DNA of 64,000 nt from Mycolicibacter sinensis. GTDB taxonomy: Bacteria > Actinomycetota > Actinomycetes > Mycobacteriales > Mycobacteriaceae. This document shows, piece after piece, positions 1 through 9,780 of this stretch (positions are counted from its first letter, which is position 1; the number at the start of each line of letters is the position of its first letter). Where the stretch lies: positions 62,001 through 126,000 of the forward strand of contig NZ_LZIN01000019.1 of assembly GCF_001667375.1 (NCBI RefSeq). Direction: 5' to 3'. Position numbers and translations under genes: made by a program. The notes beneath the pieces are model-generated. The model was not told the DNA's origin. It saw only the letters and a program-made list of their open reading frames with translations, and searched no databases.

Positions 1-3000
1 CCGCGCGCTGCTCCGCGGAGGGCTGCGAACGGCTGTTGAGCACGATCCGCGCGGCGCCGTGCTCGATCAGCCAGCGGGCCACAACCAGCCCGATGCCGCC
101 CAGGCCGCCGGTGAGCACGTAGGCGCCGTCGCGCCGCACGGCCGGGACGCCGGTGGCGGTCAGGGTGGCCCGCTTGAGGCGTTCGGCGTAGCGGTTCTCC
201 CCGCGCCAGGCCACCACGTCGTCGGTGCCGGCCAGCCCCAGCTCGGTGATCAGCGCGGCCACCGGGTCCGCCGAGGCGTCCAGGTCGACCACGCCGGTGT
301 GCAGGTCCGGGTGCTCGTAGGCCAGCACCCGCACCAGCCCCTTGAGGGCGGAGATCGAGGGATCGCCCGATTCTTCGGCTCCGACGGTCAGGCCGTTGCG
401 GCCGACCAGCCACAGCCGTGGCGCGGTGCCGTGCCAGCCGCCGACGATGGTGCGCACCGTCGAAGCGACCGACCAGGCCAGATCGCGGCCTCGAACAGCC
501 ACATCGGCCGGGGTCTCGTCGAACGGGGTGGCGGAAGGCACGACGATCACGCCGACCGGGGGCCGGTCCGGGTCGTCGGCGGTCCGCGAGAACGCCTCGC
601 GGACCGAGTGCTCGCTGCGCAGGTCCGCGGTGATGACCCGGCGGCTCTGGCAGGAGAACCGGGCGGCGAAATCGGCTGCCAGCGCTTCGCTTTCAGGTCC
701 GTCGGTCAGCACCAGCCAGCTGCCGTCGGCGGCTGCCGGGGGCTGCGCCGGAACCGGAAGATCGGTCCAGTCGGTGTCGAAGATCTTCTGGGTCAGCGGC
801 AGCGGCACCGTGCGGCGCTGCACCCGCTGTAGATAGATCCCGGACAGCTCCGCGGTCGTCGCCCCGGTCTCGTCGGTCAGGATGACCCGCCCCAGGATCC
901 CGCCGTCGTCGTGGCTGACCACCTCGGCGTAGCCGCGGGCCCGCCGGCCCACTTCGCCGAACACCCGGATGGTCTCCACCGCGACCGGAAGGTAGGTGGC
1001 TTCCTCGGCACCGCTCAGCGATTCGTCGGGCAGCGCGGCGGCCAGGCACTGCAGGGCCGCGTCGAGCATCACCGGGTGAACCCGGTAGTCGCGGTGCGCG
1101 GTCGCCTCGTCGGGCAGCACGATCTCGGCTTCCGAGGCGCCGCCGGGCTTGCGGACAATGCGGGTGAGCGCGGCGAACGCCGGACCGTGCTGCAGTCCGG
1201 TGCGACGCAGCGCCGTGTACAGATCCGCCGGGGACAGCGTGGTACCGCCGGTGGCGGACGCCGGACGTTGCGCCGGGGCGGCGGATTGCGCCGCCGCGGC
1301 CCGGGCGACGGCGTGGCGCGACCAGGCGCCGCCGGGAGCGCGGGAGTGGACCTCGACCCGCAACTCGTCGGAGCCATCAGCGTCGTGCAACAGCCGGGTC
1401 GTGACCTCGGTGCGGTCGTCGACCCGCAGCATCTGCTCGACCTCGACCCGGTCCACCGCGACCGCCGACGGGGGCAGGCCCAGGGCCTCGCCGGCCGCGG
1501 CCAGCGCAATCTCGGCGAAACCGGTGGCCGGCATCACGACCTGGCCGTGCACCTTGTGGTGCGCCATCCACGCGACGATGTCGGTGCCCACGTCGGCCTG
1601 CCAGACGTGGCCGTGGCCGGCCGGTAGCTCGACGTGGACGCCCAGCAGCGGATGCGCATCCGCCAAGTGCCGGTTGGCGGCGGTCGCGCCCGCCCAGTAC
1701 CGCACGTGCTGCCACGGCCGCGGCGGCAGGTCGGCGCGCCCGATGCCGCCGTCGGGTTGCGGCGCGTCAGCCGGCGGCGGGGCGACGGCCGCCAGGTTGG
1801 TGTGGAAGCTCAGCGCCTCGGGCTGATCGCGCAGCAACGTGCCGGTCACGACGTGATCGCCGGCGGGCCGGGCCGACTCCAGGTTGCCGTTGATGGCGTG
1901 GGACAGCAGCGGGTGCGGGCTGACCTCGACGAAGGTCGCGTGACCGGCCGCGGCGGCGGTGACGGCCTGACTGAACCGCACCGGGTTGCGCAGGTTGTGC
2001 ACCCAGTAGTCAGCGTCGAATCCCGGTGTGTCGCTTCCGGTTTGACCGACCGTGCTGATCAGCGGAATCTTCGGGGCCGACGGCGCCAGGCCGGCGAGCG
2101 CGGTGGCCAGCTCGCCCAGGATCGGGTCCACGGTGGGGTGATGCGAGGCGACGTCCACCTCGACGCGTCGGGCCAGCTTGCCCTGGGCGTCGACCACCGC
2201 GACCACCGCGTCGACCTGATCGGGCGGGCCGGCGATCACGGTCTGCTGCGGGGCGGCGTACACCGCCACGGTGATCCCGCCGTGCTCGGCGACCAGCTTC
2301 TCGGCCGCCTCGGCGTCCACCTCCAGCAGCGCCATCGCACCCTGGCCGCTCAACCGGGCCATCAGCTTCGAGCGGGTGGCGATCACCTTCAGCCCGTCGG
2401 CCGGGCTCAGCGCACCGGCGACCACCGCGGCGGCCACCTCCCCCATCGAATGCCCGATCACCGCGTCCGGCTCGACCCCGTGGGAGCGCCACAACGCCGT
2501 CAGCGCCAGCTGCATGCCCACCAGCACCGGCTGGATACGGTCGATGCCGACCACCGGTTCACCGGATTCCAGCACGCCGCGCAGCGAGAACCCTACCTGC
2601 GCAACGAAGTCCGGCTCCAGCTCGTCGACGGCGGCAGCGAACGCCGGCTCGTCGATCAGCAGTTGACGGCCCATACCGGCCCACTGCGACCCCTGGCCCG
2701 AGTACAGAAAGACCGTGCCCTTGCCGCCCTGGCCGCTCTGCGCGGTGCGGGTGCCGACCACGCCGGGTGCGGGGTATCCGCCGGCGACGGCCCGCAGCCC
2801 GGCCAAAGCCTGCTCGGTGTCGCGGGCGCACACGGTGGCGAACTTGGCGTACCGGCCGCGGTGGTGGTTGAGCGTGTTGGCGATGTCGGCCAGCGGCACC
2901 GCGGCGCCGGGGCCGGCCAGCCAGTCGGCCAGCGTCGCGGCCCAGGCCGCCACCCGCTGCTCGGTTTTGCCCGAGACCACCAGCGTGCTCACCGGGTCCG

Positions 3001-4396
3001 CCGGAGGCGGTGCGGGAGCCAGGTCGGGTCCCTGCTCGAGCACCACGTGCGCGTTGGTTCCACCCAGCCCGAACGACGACACCGCGGCGCGGCGGGGCCC
3101 CTCGGCCGCCGGCCAGGGTGTCATCTCGGTGGGGATGAACAGCCGGGTCGGGGACGGGTCGATCGACGGGTTCCATTTGGAGAAGTGCAGATTCGGCGGA
3201 ATCTGGGCCCGTTGTACCGCCAGTGCGGCCTTGATGAAGCCGGCGATTCCCGCGGCGGCCTCCAGGTGGCCGATATTGGTCTTCACCGCGCCCAGCGCAC
3301 AGCGGTCCGGTCCCGTGCCGTACACGTCGGCCAGCGCCTCGAACTCGATCGGATCCCCGAGACCGGTTCCGGTGCCGTGCGCTTCGATCAGGTTCACCGA
3401 ACTCGGCGGGACGTTCGCCCAGCGCAGCGCCTGGCGGATGACCTCGCCTTGGGCGATGGTGTTCGGCGCGGTCAGGCCGTTGGAACGGCCGTCCTGGTTG
3501 ACCGCCGAACCCCGCACCACCGCGAGCACCCGGTCGCCGTCGCGCATCGCGTCGGTGAGCCGCTTGAGCACCACAACCCCGATGCCCTCGCCGCGCACGA
3601 AGCCGTCGGCGCCTGCGTCGAAGCTGTGGCAGCGGCCGCGCGGGGACAGCATGCCCCACTTGGCCATGGCGATCTGCGTCTCGGGGCGCAGGATGAGGCT
3701 GACGCCGCCGGCCAGGGCCAGGTCACTCTCACGCATCCGCAGGCTCTGGCAGGCCATGTGGATGGTGACCAGCGACGAGGAGCACGCCGAGTCCATCGCG
3801 ATCGCCGGCCCGCGCAGGCCCAACAGGTAGGCGATGCGCCCGACCGCCACGGCGTGGGCGGTTCCGGTGGCCGTGTAGCCGTCGATGGCGTTCGGGTTTG
3901 ATCCCGAAATACCTTGGTATTCGGTGTAATAGATGCCCATCATCACCGCGGCGCGGATGCCGGCCAGCTTCTCCGGCGACATCCCGGCGTGGTCGAGGGC
4001 TTCCCACGCTACTTCCAGCATCAGCCGCTGCTGGGGGTCCATGGCTTCGGCTTCGCGCGGCGAGATGCCGAAGAAATCAGCATCGAAACCGGCCACATCA
4101 TCGGTGAGGAAGCCGCCCCACTTCGACGACATCTTGCCCGACGCCAGCGTGTCCGGGTCGTAGTACTCCTCGGCGTCCCAGCGGTCCGCGGGAACCTCGA
4201 CGATCGCGTCGGTGCCGTTGGCGAGCATGTTCCAGTAGGCGTCCGGACCGGCGGCTCCCCCGGGCAACCGGCAACCGATGCCGACCACTGCGATCGGTTC
4301 GGCGGCCGTGGTCTGCGCTGCCTTCTCGAACTTTCCGTTCAGTTCATCGCGCTTCTCGGCCGGCAGCGCCGACATCCTGTTGAAGATCGTCGTCAT
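1..4396 (-). CDS. Type I polyketide synthase module D (KS-AT-DH-KR..., 3' end outside the window)
   Basis: A modular PKS extending a CoA-derived acyl chain by one unit; about 1,465 codons are visible and the end runs off the left edge. Domains: KS (about 33–465, active Cys205 in a DSACSSS motif), AT (about 560–900, Ser650 in GHSMGE), DH (about 930–1215, with HKVHGQVVMP, a GPAF motif and LDAALQ, so all the usual DH motifs are present), then the KR NADPH site GGLGGIG near 1425. There is no room for an ER between DH and KR. The N-terminal linker (MTTIFNRMSALPAEKRDEL) is like that of M. tuberculosis PpsB as I recall it, which would make it a docking site for a PpsA-type partner. ATG at 4396 overlaps the TGA of module C (ATGA), so the two are translationally coupled. 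The AT signature reads VASH, which does not settle malonyl versus methylmalonyl use. The predicted product is an alpha-beta unsaturated extension. Confidence 0.93.
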   Translation of the reverse strand, partial: MTTIFNRMSALPAEKRDELNGKFEKAAQTTAAEPIAVVGIGCRLPGGAAGPDAYWNMLANGTDAIVEVPADRWDAEEYYDPDTLASGKMSSKWGGFLTDDVAGFDADFFGISPREAEAMDPQQRLMLEVAWEALDHAGMSPEKLAGIRAAVMMGIYYTEYQGISGSNPNAIDGYTATGTAHAVAVGRIAYLLGLRGPAIAMDSACSSSLVTIHMACQSLRMRESDLALAGGVSLILRPETQIAMAKWGMLSPRGRCHSFDAGADGFVRGEGIGVVVLKRLTDAMRDGDRVLAVVRGSAVNQDGRSNGLTAPNTIAQGEVIRQALRWANVPPSSVNLIEAHGTGTGLGDPIEFEALADVYGTGPDRCALGAVKTNIGHLEAAAGIAGFIKAALAVQRAQIPPNLHFSKWNPSIDPSPTRLFIPTEMTPWPAAEGPRRAAVSSFGLGGTNAHVVLEQGPDLAPAPPPADPVSTLVVSGKTEQRVAAWAATLADWLAGPGAAVPLADIANTLNHHRGRYAKFATVCARDTEQALAGLRAVAGGYPAPGVVGTRTAQSGQGGKGTVFLYSGQGSQWAGMGRQLLIDEPAFAAAVDELEPDFVAQVGFSLRGVLESGEPVVGIDRIQPVLVGMQLALTALWRSHGVEPDAVIGHSMGEVAAAVVAGALSPADGLKVIATRSKLMARLSGQGAMALLEVDAEAAEKLVAEHGGITVAVYAAPQQTVIAGPPDQVDAVVAVVDAQGKLARRVEVDVASHHPTVDPILGELATALAGLAPSAPKIPLISTVGQTGSDTPGFDADYWVHNLRNPVRFSQAVTAAAAGHATFVEVSPHPLLSHAINGNLESARPAGDHVVTGTLLRDQPEALSFHTNLAAVAPPPADAPQPDGGIGRADLPPRPWQHVRYWAGATAANRHLADAHPLLGVHVELPAGHGHVWQADVGTDIVAWMAHHKVHGQVVMPATGFAEIALAAAGEALGLPPSAVAVDRVEVEQMLRVDDRTEVTTRLLHDADGSDELRVEVHSRAPGGAWSRHAVARAAAAQSAAPAQRPASATGGTTLSPADLYTALRRTGLQHGPAFAALTRIVRKPGGASEAEIVLPDEATAHRDYRVHPVMLDAALQCLAAALPDESLSGAEEATYLPVAVETIRVFGEVGRRARGYAEVVSHDDGGILGRVILTDETGATTAELSGIYLQRVQRRTVPLPLTQKIFDTDWTDLPVPAQPPAAADGSWLVLTDGPESEALAADFAARFSCQSRRVITADLRSEHSVREAFSRTADDPDRPPVGVIVVPSATPFDETPADVAVRGRDLAWSVASTVRTIVGGWHGTAPRLWLVGRNGLTVGAEESGDPSISALKGLVRVLAYEHPDLHTGVVDLDASADPVAALITELGLAGTDDVVAWRGENRYAERLKRATLTATGVPAVRRDGAYVLTGGLGGIGLVVARWLIEHGAARIVLNSRSQPSAEQRA

Positions 4397-7300
4397 CAAA
4401 AACTACCGCTCTCGCTCCCGGTCGATGCCGATTCGACCTGATCGAACAACTCGTCCAGCACACCACCGGGGGAGTCGAACGTCAGATGACCGTCATCTTG
4501 GGCCGCTGCGTTGTCCGGCTGGTCGTAACGGGATGCCAGCAATCCCACCAGATGCGTCGCCAAAGCTGAAATGCTGGGGTGATTCCACAGCATTGACGCC
4601 GACAAATCCACCCCCACCAGCTGCTGTGTCTCTTTCAGAACGGTCATCGCGATCATCGAATCGAGGCCCATCTCCGGGAACGGCTGGTCCACATCGACCG
4701 CAGCCGCCGATGTCCGGAGCTCGCGGGCAAGAATAGCCTGCAATCTGACCACCAACTCGCCGCGTCGCTCGTCGGCGGGGATCTGCGACCAGTCCGGGGC
4801 CGCCGACGGATCTGCGCCGCCGCCGCTGCCCGGAGACTCGGCAGCACCGAACGTCGCGGCGTCGCCGACCAGATCCTCGAAGAAGGTGAGGTCGCGGAAC
4901 TCCGGCGAGGTGGCGACCGCACGGTCGATGCGCAGCCGTCCCACCCCGACCCGGGAGAAGTCCGCGCCCAGCACCGCGTCCAGCGCCTCGACGCCTTCGT
5001 CGGGGCTGATCGGATCGAGAACGCTCAGGGTCATCGAGCGCCCGAGGCCCACGTCGGACCACTGGCCCCAGTTGATGGCGGTGGCCGGCAGGCCGGACGC
5101 GTGCCGCCACGTCATCAGGGCGTCCAGCCATGCGTTGGAGGTGGCGTAGCCGAGCTGGCCGGGCAGACCCAGCAGTGCGGCCATCGAGGAGAACCCCACC
5201 CACCAGTCCAGCCCGCGGTCCGCGGTGGCGGCGTGCAGCTGCGCCGCGCCGGCGGCCTTGGCCGACCAGACGCTCTCCAGGCTCTCGGGGGTCACTTCCG
5301 TCACGAGCCCGTCACCGAGCACACCGGCCGCGTGTACGACGCCGCGCAGCGGCCGGCCGGTCTCTTCGGCGGCGGCGACCAAGCGTTGCGCCACCCCGGG
5401 CGAACTGATGTCACCGGGAACGTACAGCACCTCGGTGTCGGCGGCCAGTTCTGCCAGCACCGCACGCTGGGCTTCAGAGGGCTCACTGCGGCCGTTGAGG
5501 ACGATCCGCCCGGCACCGCGGGCCGCCAGCCAGCGTGCCACCACGATGCCCAGCCCGCCCAGACCGCCGGTGAGCAGATAGGAGCCGTCGGCGCGGACGG
5601 TGGCGCGCGGGGCGTCGCCGGTTCCGGCGAGCGTGGCCCGGGTGAGCCGCTCGACGTGGCGCTGCTGCCCGCGGTAGGCGATGACGTCGTCGCGGACCGG
5701 GGCCCGAAGTTCGCCCAGCAGCGTGGCGACCAGGGACTCGGTGCCGGCCGCGGGGTCCACATCGACCAGGGTGGCGGCCAGGTCCGGTTCGTCGGCCAGC
5801 ACCCGGGCCAGTTCGCCGGGGAACCGCCAGGTACGCACCACACCCTTGAGGGCGCCGATGGCCGGGTCTCCGGGCTCGTCACCGACCGCCAGCCCACCGC
5901 GGCTGACCAGCCACAGCCGCGCGCCTTTGGCCCCGGCCCAGCCCTGCACCGCCGCCCGCGCCGCGGTCGACGCCGTCCAGACGAGGTCGCGGGCGCGGGC
6001 CAGTGCTTGCGGGTCGGCGATGTCGACGCTCTGCCGCGCCAGGAACACCACGATCCCGGCCGGGGGGTGCGCGGAGTCGCCGGCGGCCCGCGCGACCGCC
6101 TCGGTCAGCGCCGGCCGGTCGGCGAACGGGCCGGTGACGACCTTGCGGTCGGGTGCCGCCAGCCGCGCGGCGAATGCCGCCGCCACGCCTTCGGTGTCCG
6201 AGTCCGGCTCCGCGAGCACCAGCCAGCTGCCCGCTGCGGCACCGGCGGGTTCCGGCGCCGCGGACTCGATCCACTCGGTGGCGAAGATCTTCTGCTCCAG
6301 CGGCACCCGCAGCGAGCGCGGGTCGATCGGACGCAGTTCGATGCCGGTGAGTTCGGCGAGCGGGGCGCCCGCATCATCGGTCAGCATCACCCGGCCCACC
6401 GCGGCTCCGTCGTCGCTGCCGGTCACCTCGGTGTGGCAACGCACCTGACGTCCGGCCGGTGCGAAGATTCGCACCGCGGCCACCGCCGTCGGCGCATAAC
6501 CGAGGTCTGCGGAGTCGTCGCCGGGGATGGCGGCCGCCAGCTGCCGCAGCGCGGCATCGAGCAGCACCGGGTGCAGGTGGTAGGCCGGATGGGTGGCGAC
6601 GTCGTCGGGCAGCGTGAGCACGCTCTGCCCCGGGGTCGCCTCGACCCCCTGCTCCGCCGGGGCGATCTCGGCGAGCGCATACCGCGTCCAGGCCTCGCCG
6701 GCGGACCGGGCGTGGATCTCGATCCGGGCCTGCGCGTCCGCGTTGAGTTGAGTGGTGATCTGCATTGCGCCGTCGAGCATCAGCGGCTGCTCGATCGCCA
6801 AGCCCGTCACCGAGAGCGACTCGACGGGTGTGCCGAGTGCTTGGCTGCCGGCGGCCAAGGCCATCTCGATCAGGGCCGCCGCCGGCAGCACGGATTGTCC
6901 CTGCACCTGGTGCTCGGCCAGCCAGGGCATCAGGTCGGTGCTCACCTCGGTCTGCCAGATGTGGTCGCGGCCGGTGAGCAGCTCGACGTGTGTGCTGAGC
7001 AGCGGGTGCACATCGGGTGCCTGGCCGGCCCGCGCAGGCGCAGCGAGCCAGTGATGACTGTGCTGCCATGGGGCGCTGGGCAATTCGGCGAAGCCCCCGG
7101 CGCCATCCGCACCGGAGCCCAGTTCGGCGAGCTGAAGGTGGAAGCTCAGCGTTTCGTCGTCGCCCCGGCGCAGGGTCGAGGCCACCGTCGCGGGTTCGGC
7201 TGCGGCGGCCTCGACCGTCTCGATGATCGAATGCGTCAACAGCGGGTGTGGGCTGATCTCGATGAAGGTGCCGTACTTCTGGGCCGCGGCGCCGATCGCC

Positions 7301-9780
7301 TGGCTGACCAATGCGGGTTGGCGCACGTTGTCGGCCCAATAGTCGGCATCGAGCACCGGGGCCGGCCCGGCCGGGTCGACCACCGTGGAAATAAACGGGA
7401 TCTGCGGCGAGGCCGGAACCACCCCGGCCAACTGCGCACGCAACTCCGCCAGAATCGGATCCATGAACGCGGTATGGGAGGCCACCTCCATATTGACCCG
7501 CCGGGCAAACCGCTCCCGAGCCGCCACCGCCGCAATCACCGCATCCACATCCGCGGGCACACCCGCCACCACCGTCTGCCGCGGCGACAAATACCCCGCC
7601 ACCGCCACCTGCGGATACTCCGCCAACAACACACCGGTGGCCGCCGCATCCAACTCCAACAACGCCACCGCACCCTGACCGGCCTGCCGCGACATCAACG
7701 CCGAACGCACCGCAATCACCTTCAGGCCCTGCTCGGGCGTCAACGCCCCGGCCACCACCGCCGCCGAGACCTCCCCCATCGAATGCCCGATCACCGCATC
7801 CGGAACCACCCCATAGGAACGCCACAACGCCACCAACGCCAACTGCAACCCCATGATCACCGGCTGCACCTGCGCATCACCGGAAATCTCCGCACCCTGG
7901 GCAATCACCTCACGCAGCGAAAAACCCACCTCGCGGACAAACACCGGCTCCAACTGGTCAACAGCCGCGGCAAACACCGGCTCATCCACCAACAACCGAC
8001 GACCCATCCCCGCCCAATGCGAACCCTGACCCGAAAACACGAACACCGGTCGGGCGCTTGGGGTTTGGATCCGCGGCTCGGCGACACCGGCGGCACTGTC
8101 GCCGGCGGCCAAAGCGGTCAATCCGGCCACCGCGGTGGCGCGGTCGCGGGCGCAGACGCTCGCGGTGTACTTGAAGCGGCTGCGGTGCCGGCGCAGGGTG
8201 TGCGCGACGTCGGCCAGTGGCACGTCGGCGCCGGCGCCGGTCATCCACTGCGCCAGCACACCGGCGGTGGCCGCGATCCGCGCCGGCGACTTACCCGAGA
8301 CCACCAACGTCTGCACCACCGGCTCGGCAACCCACCCGGCCGGCTCAACCGGCTCGACGGCCGGGGCCTGCTCGATGATCACATGCGCATTGGTGCCCGA
8401 CACCCCAAACGAGGACACCCCCGCCCGCCGCGGACGCGACACCGCCGGCCACGCCATCGCCTGCGCGGCGATCTGGAACTTCGACGCCCCCGCACCGGCA
8501 TTGGGCGTCAACTCCGAAAAATTCAGATGCCGCGGAATGAACCCCTGCTGCACCGACAACACCGTCTTGATGAAACCTGCCACACCCGAGGCCGACTCGA
8601 GATGCCCCAGATTCGTCTTCACCGAACCCAGCACCAGCGGCGCCGACGAACCACGCTCACCGAACACCGCCGCCAACGCATCCAACTCGATCGGATCACC
8701 CAAAGCGGTACCAGTACCGTGCGCCTCGACGTAGTCGATGTCACCCGGCTCCAACCGCGCCGCGGCCAACGCCGCCCGAACCACCTTCTGCTGTGCCGGA
8801 CCCGACGGCACCGTCTGACCACTCGACGGACCATCCTGATTCGCCGCCGAACCCCGCACCAGCGCCAGAATCCGGTCACCATCACGCTGAGCATCCGAAA
8901 GCCGCTTGAGCACCACCACCCCGGCGCCCTCGCCGCGCACATAGCCGTCAGCGCCGGCGTCGAAGGTCTTGCACTGGCCGTCCGGGGCCAACATCCCCCA
9001 CCGCGACGTCGCCACACTGTTCTGCGGGGACAGCATCAGGTTCACCCCGGCGGCCAGCGCCTGATCGGACTCCCGGCGCCGCAAACTGGCGCACGCCAGA
9101 TGAATCGTCACCAGCGACGACGAGCAGGCCGTATCCAGCATGATCGCCGGGCCGTGCACGCCAAGGAAATACGACAACCGACCGGCCGCGAAGTTCGGGC
9201 CGTTGCCGAACGCGAGGTAAGGGTCGACGTCGCGGGGGCCGACCCTTTCGGCCGCCAGCAGGGCGTAGTCGTTAGTGGTGAGGCCGACGAAGACACCGGT
9301 CTGGGTGCCGCGGATCGCCTCCTTGGTGATCCCGGCATGCTCCAGCGCTTCCCAGGACACCTCCATCAGCAACCGCTGCTGGGGATCCATCGCGTCGGCC
9401 TCACGCGGCGAGATACCGAAAAACTCCGCGTCGAACTCCGCAGGGTGCCACGACGACAAGAACCCGCCCTCGCGCGAACAAATCGTTCCCGGCGCCGAAT
9501 GATCCGACGCGAAAAACGCATCGGCGTCCCAGCGATCCGCCGGAACCCGAACGATGCCCGAGCCCTCATCACACAACAGCTGCCAGAACGCGGCCGGGCC
9601 ATCCGCCCCACCCGGAAACCGGCAGCCCATCCCGACCACCGCGATCGGCTCGGTATCACCGGCCTCGGCCACCGCCAATCGCGCCGTCAGGTCATCGATC
9701 TTGCGCAGCGCCTCAGCAACAATCGAGCGACGATCCGACCCCCCGGCCGACCCTGTCGGCCCCGTAACCATCCCGCTCAA
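4396..9780 (-). CDS. Type I polyketide synthase module C (KS-AT-truncated DH-KR-ACP), PpsC/PpsD-like
   Basis: A single PKS extension module of 1,794 aa. It has an N-terminal coiled linker (DRRSIVAEALRKIDDLTARL, PpsC-type), KS with Cys219, AT with Ser667, a DH region, KR (GGLGGLG; FSSMAALLG with Tyr 13 residues after the second Ser) and ACP (GLDS, Ser1708). The tail GVLDELFDQVESA is like that of module A. The DH keeps HQVQGQSVLP but lacks about 43 residues, including the GPxF segment present in module D. Its second motif reads DAALR instead of DxxxQ/H, so dehydration is probably lost and the beta-hydroxyl kept. KS and AT are encoded by DNA identical to module A. Start chosen: TTG at 9780, 5 nt after AGAGG and overlapping the module B TGA; ATG at 9771 is the alternative. 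GAGG-TTGA(A/G)-TTG is also found at the start of module A, which supports TTG. Confidence 0.93.
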   Translation of the reverse strand: MSGMVTGPTGSAGGSDRRSIVAEALRKIDDLTARLAVAEAGDTEPIAVVGMGCRFPGGADGPAAFWQLLCDEGSGIVRVPADRWDADAFFASDHSAPGTICSREGGFLSSWHPAEFDAEFFGISPREADAMDPQQRLLMEVSWEALEHAGITKEAIRGTQTGVFVGLTTNDYALLAAERVGPRDVDPYLAFGNGPNFAAGRLSYFLGVHGPAIMLDTACSSSLVTIHLACASLRRRESDQALAAGVNLMLSPQNSVATSRWGMLAPDGQCKTFDAGADGYVRGEGAGVVVLKRLSDAQRDGDRILALVRGSAANQDGPSSGQTVPSGPAQQKVVRAALAAARLEPGDIDYVEAHGTGTALGDPIELDALAAVFGERGSSAPLVLGSVKTNLGHLESASGVAGFIKTVLSVQQGFIPRHLNFSELTPNAGAGASKFQIAAQAMAWPAVSRPRRAGVSSFGVSGTNAHVIIEQAPAVEPVEPAGWVAEPVVQTLVVSGKSPARIAATAGVLAQWMTGAGADVPLADVAHTLRRHRSRFKYTASVCARDRATAVAGLTALAAGDSAAGVAEPRIQTPSARPVFVFSGQGSHWAGMGRRLLVDEPVFAAAVDQLEPVFVREVGFSLREVIAQGAEISGDAQVQPVIMGLQLALVALWRSYGVVPDAVIGHSMGEVSAAVVAGALTPEQGLKVIAVRSALMSRQAGQGAVALLELDAAATGVLLAEYPQVAVAGYLSPRQTVVAGVPADVDAVIAAVAARERFARRVNMEVASHTAFMDPILAELRAQLAGVVPASPQIPFISTVVDPAGPAPVLDADYWADNVRQPALVSQAIGAAAQKYGTFIEISPHPLLTHSIIETVEAAAAEPATVASTLRRGDDETLSFHLQLAELGSGADGAGGFAELPSAPWQHSHHWLAAPARAGQAPDVHPLLSTHVELLTGRDHIWQTEVSTDLMPWLAEHQVQGQSVLPAAALIEMALAAGSQALGTPVESLSVTGLAIEQPLMLDGAMQITTQLNADAQARIEIHARSAGEAWTRYALAEIAPAEQGVEATPGQSVLTLPDDVATHPAYHLHPVLLDAALRQLAAAIPGDDSADLGYAPTAVAAVRIFAPAGRQVRCHTEVTGSDDGAAVGRVMLTDDAGAPLAELTGIELRPIDPRSLRVPLEQKIFATEWIESAAPEPAGAAAGSWLVLAEPDSDTEGVAAAFAARLAAPDRKVVTGPFADRPALTEAVARAAGDSAHPPAGIVVFLARQSVDIADPQALARARDLVWTASTAARAAVQGWAGAKGARLWLVSRGGLAVGDEPGDPAIGALKGVVRTWRFPGELARVLADEPDLAATLVDVDPAAGTESLVATLLGELRAPVRDDVIAYRGQQRHVERLTRATLAGTGDAPRATVRADGSYLLTGGLGGLGIVVARWLAARGAGRIVLNGRSEPSEAQRAVLAELAADTEVLYVPGDISSPGVAQRLVAAAEETGRPLRGVVHAAGVLGDGLVTEVTPESLESVWSAKAAGAAQLHAATADRGLDWWVGFSSMAALLGLPGQLGYATSNAWLDALMTWRHASGLPATAINWGQWSDVGLGRSMTLSVLDPISPDEGVEALDAVLGADFSRVGVGRLRIDRAVATSPEFRDLTFFEDLVGDAATFGAAESPGSGGGADPSAAPDWSQIPADERRGELVVRLQAILARELRTSAAAVDVDQPFPEMGLDSMIAMTVLKETQQLVGVDLSASMLWNHPSISALATHLVGLLASRYDQPDNAAAQDDGHLTFDSPGGVLDELFDQVESASTGSESGSF
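7243..9725 (-). repeat. 2,483-bp direct repeat, copy 1 (KS-AT of module C)
   Basis: From the end of the AT domain back to the N-terminal linker, this block reads the same as 17350–19832, at a constant offset of 10,107. I compared the AT end, the linker end and many lines between them and found no mismatch, and the protein segments are the same. Identity ends abruptly at both borders: at 7242/17349, inside the AT motif HPLLTH/HPILTH, and at 9725/19832, just before the Arg-Arg of the linker. It spans the linker, the whole KS and almost the whole AT, but not the processing domains. Confidence 0.93.
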
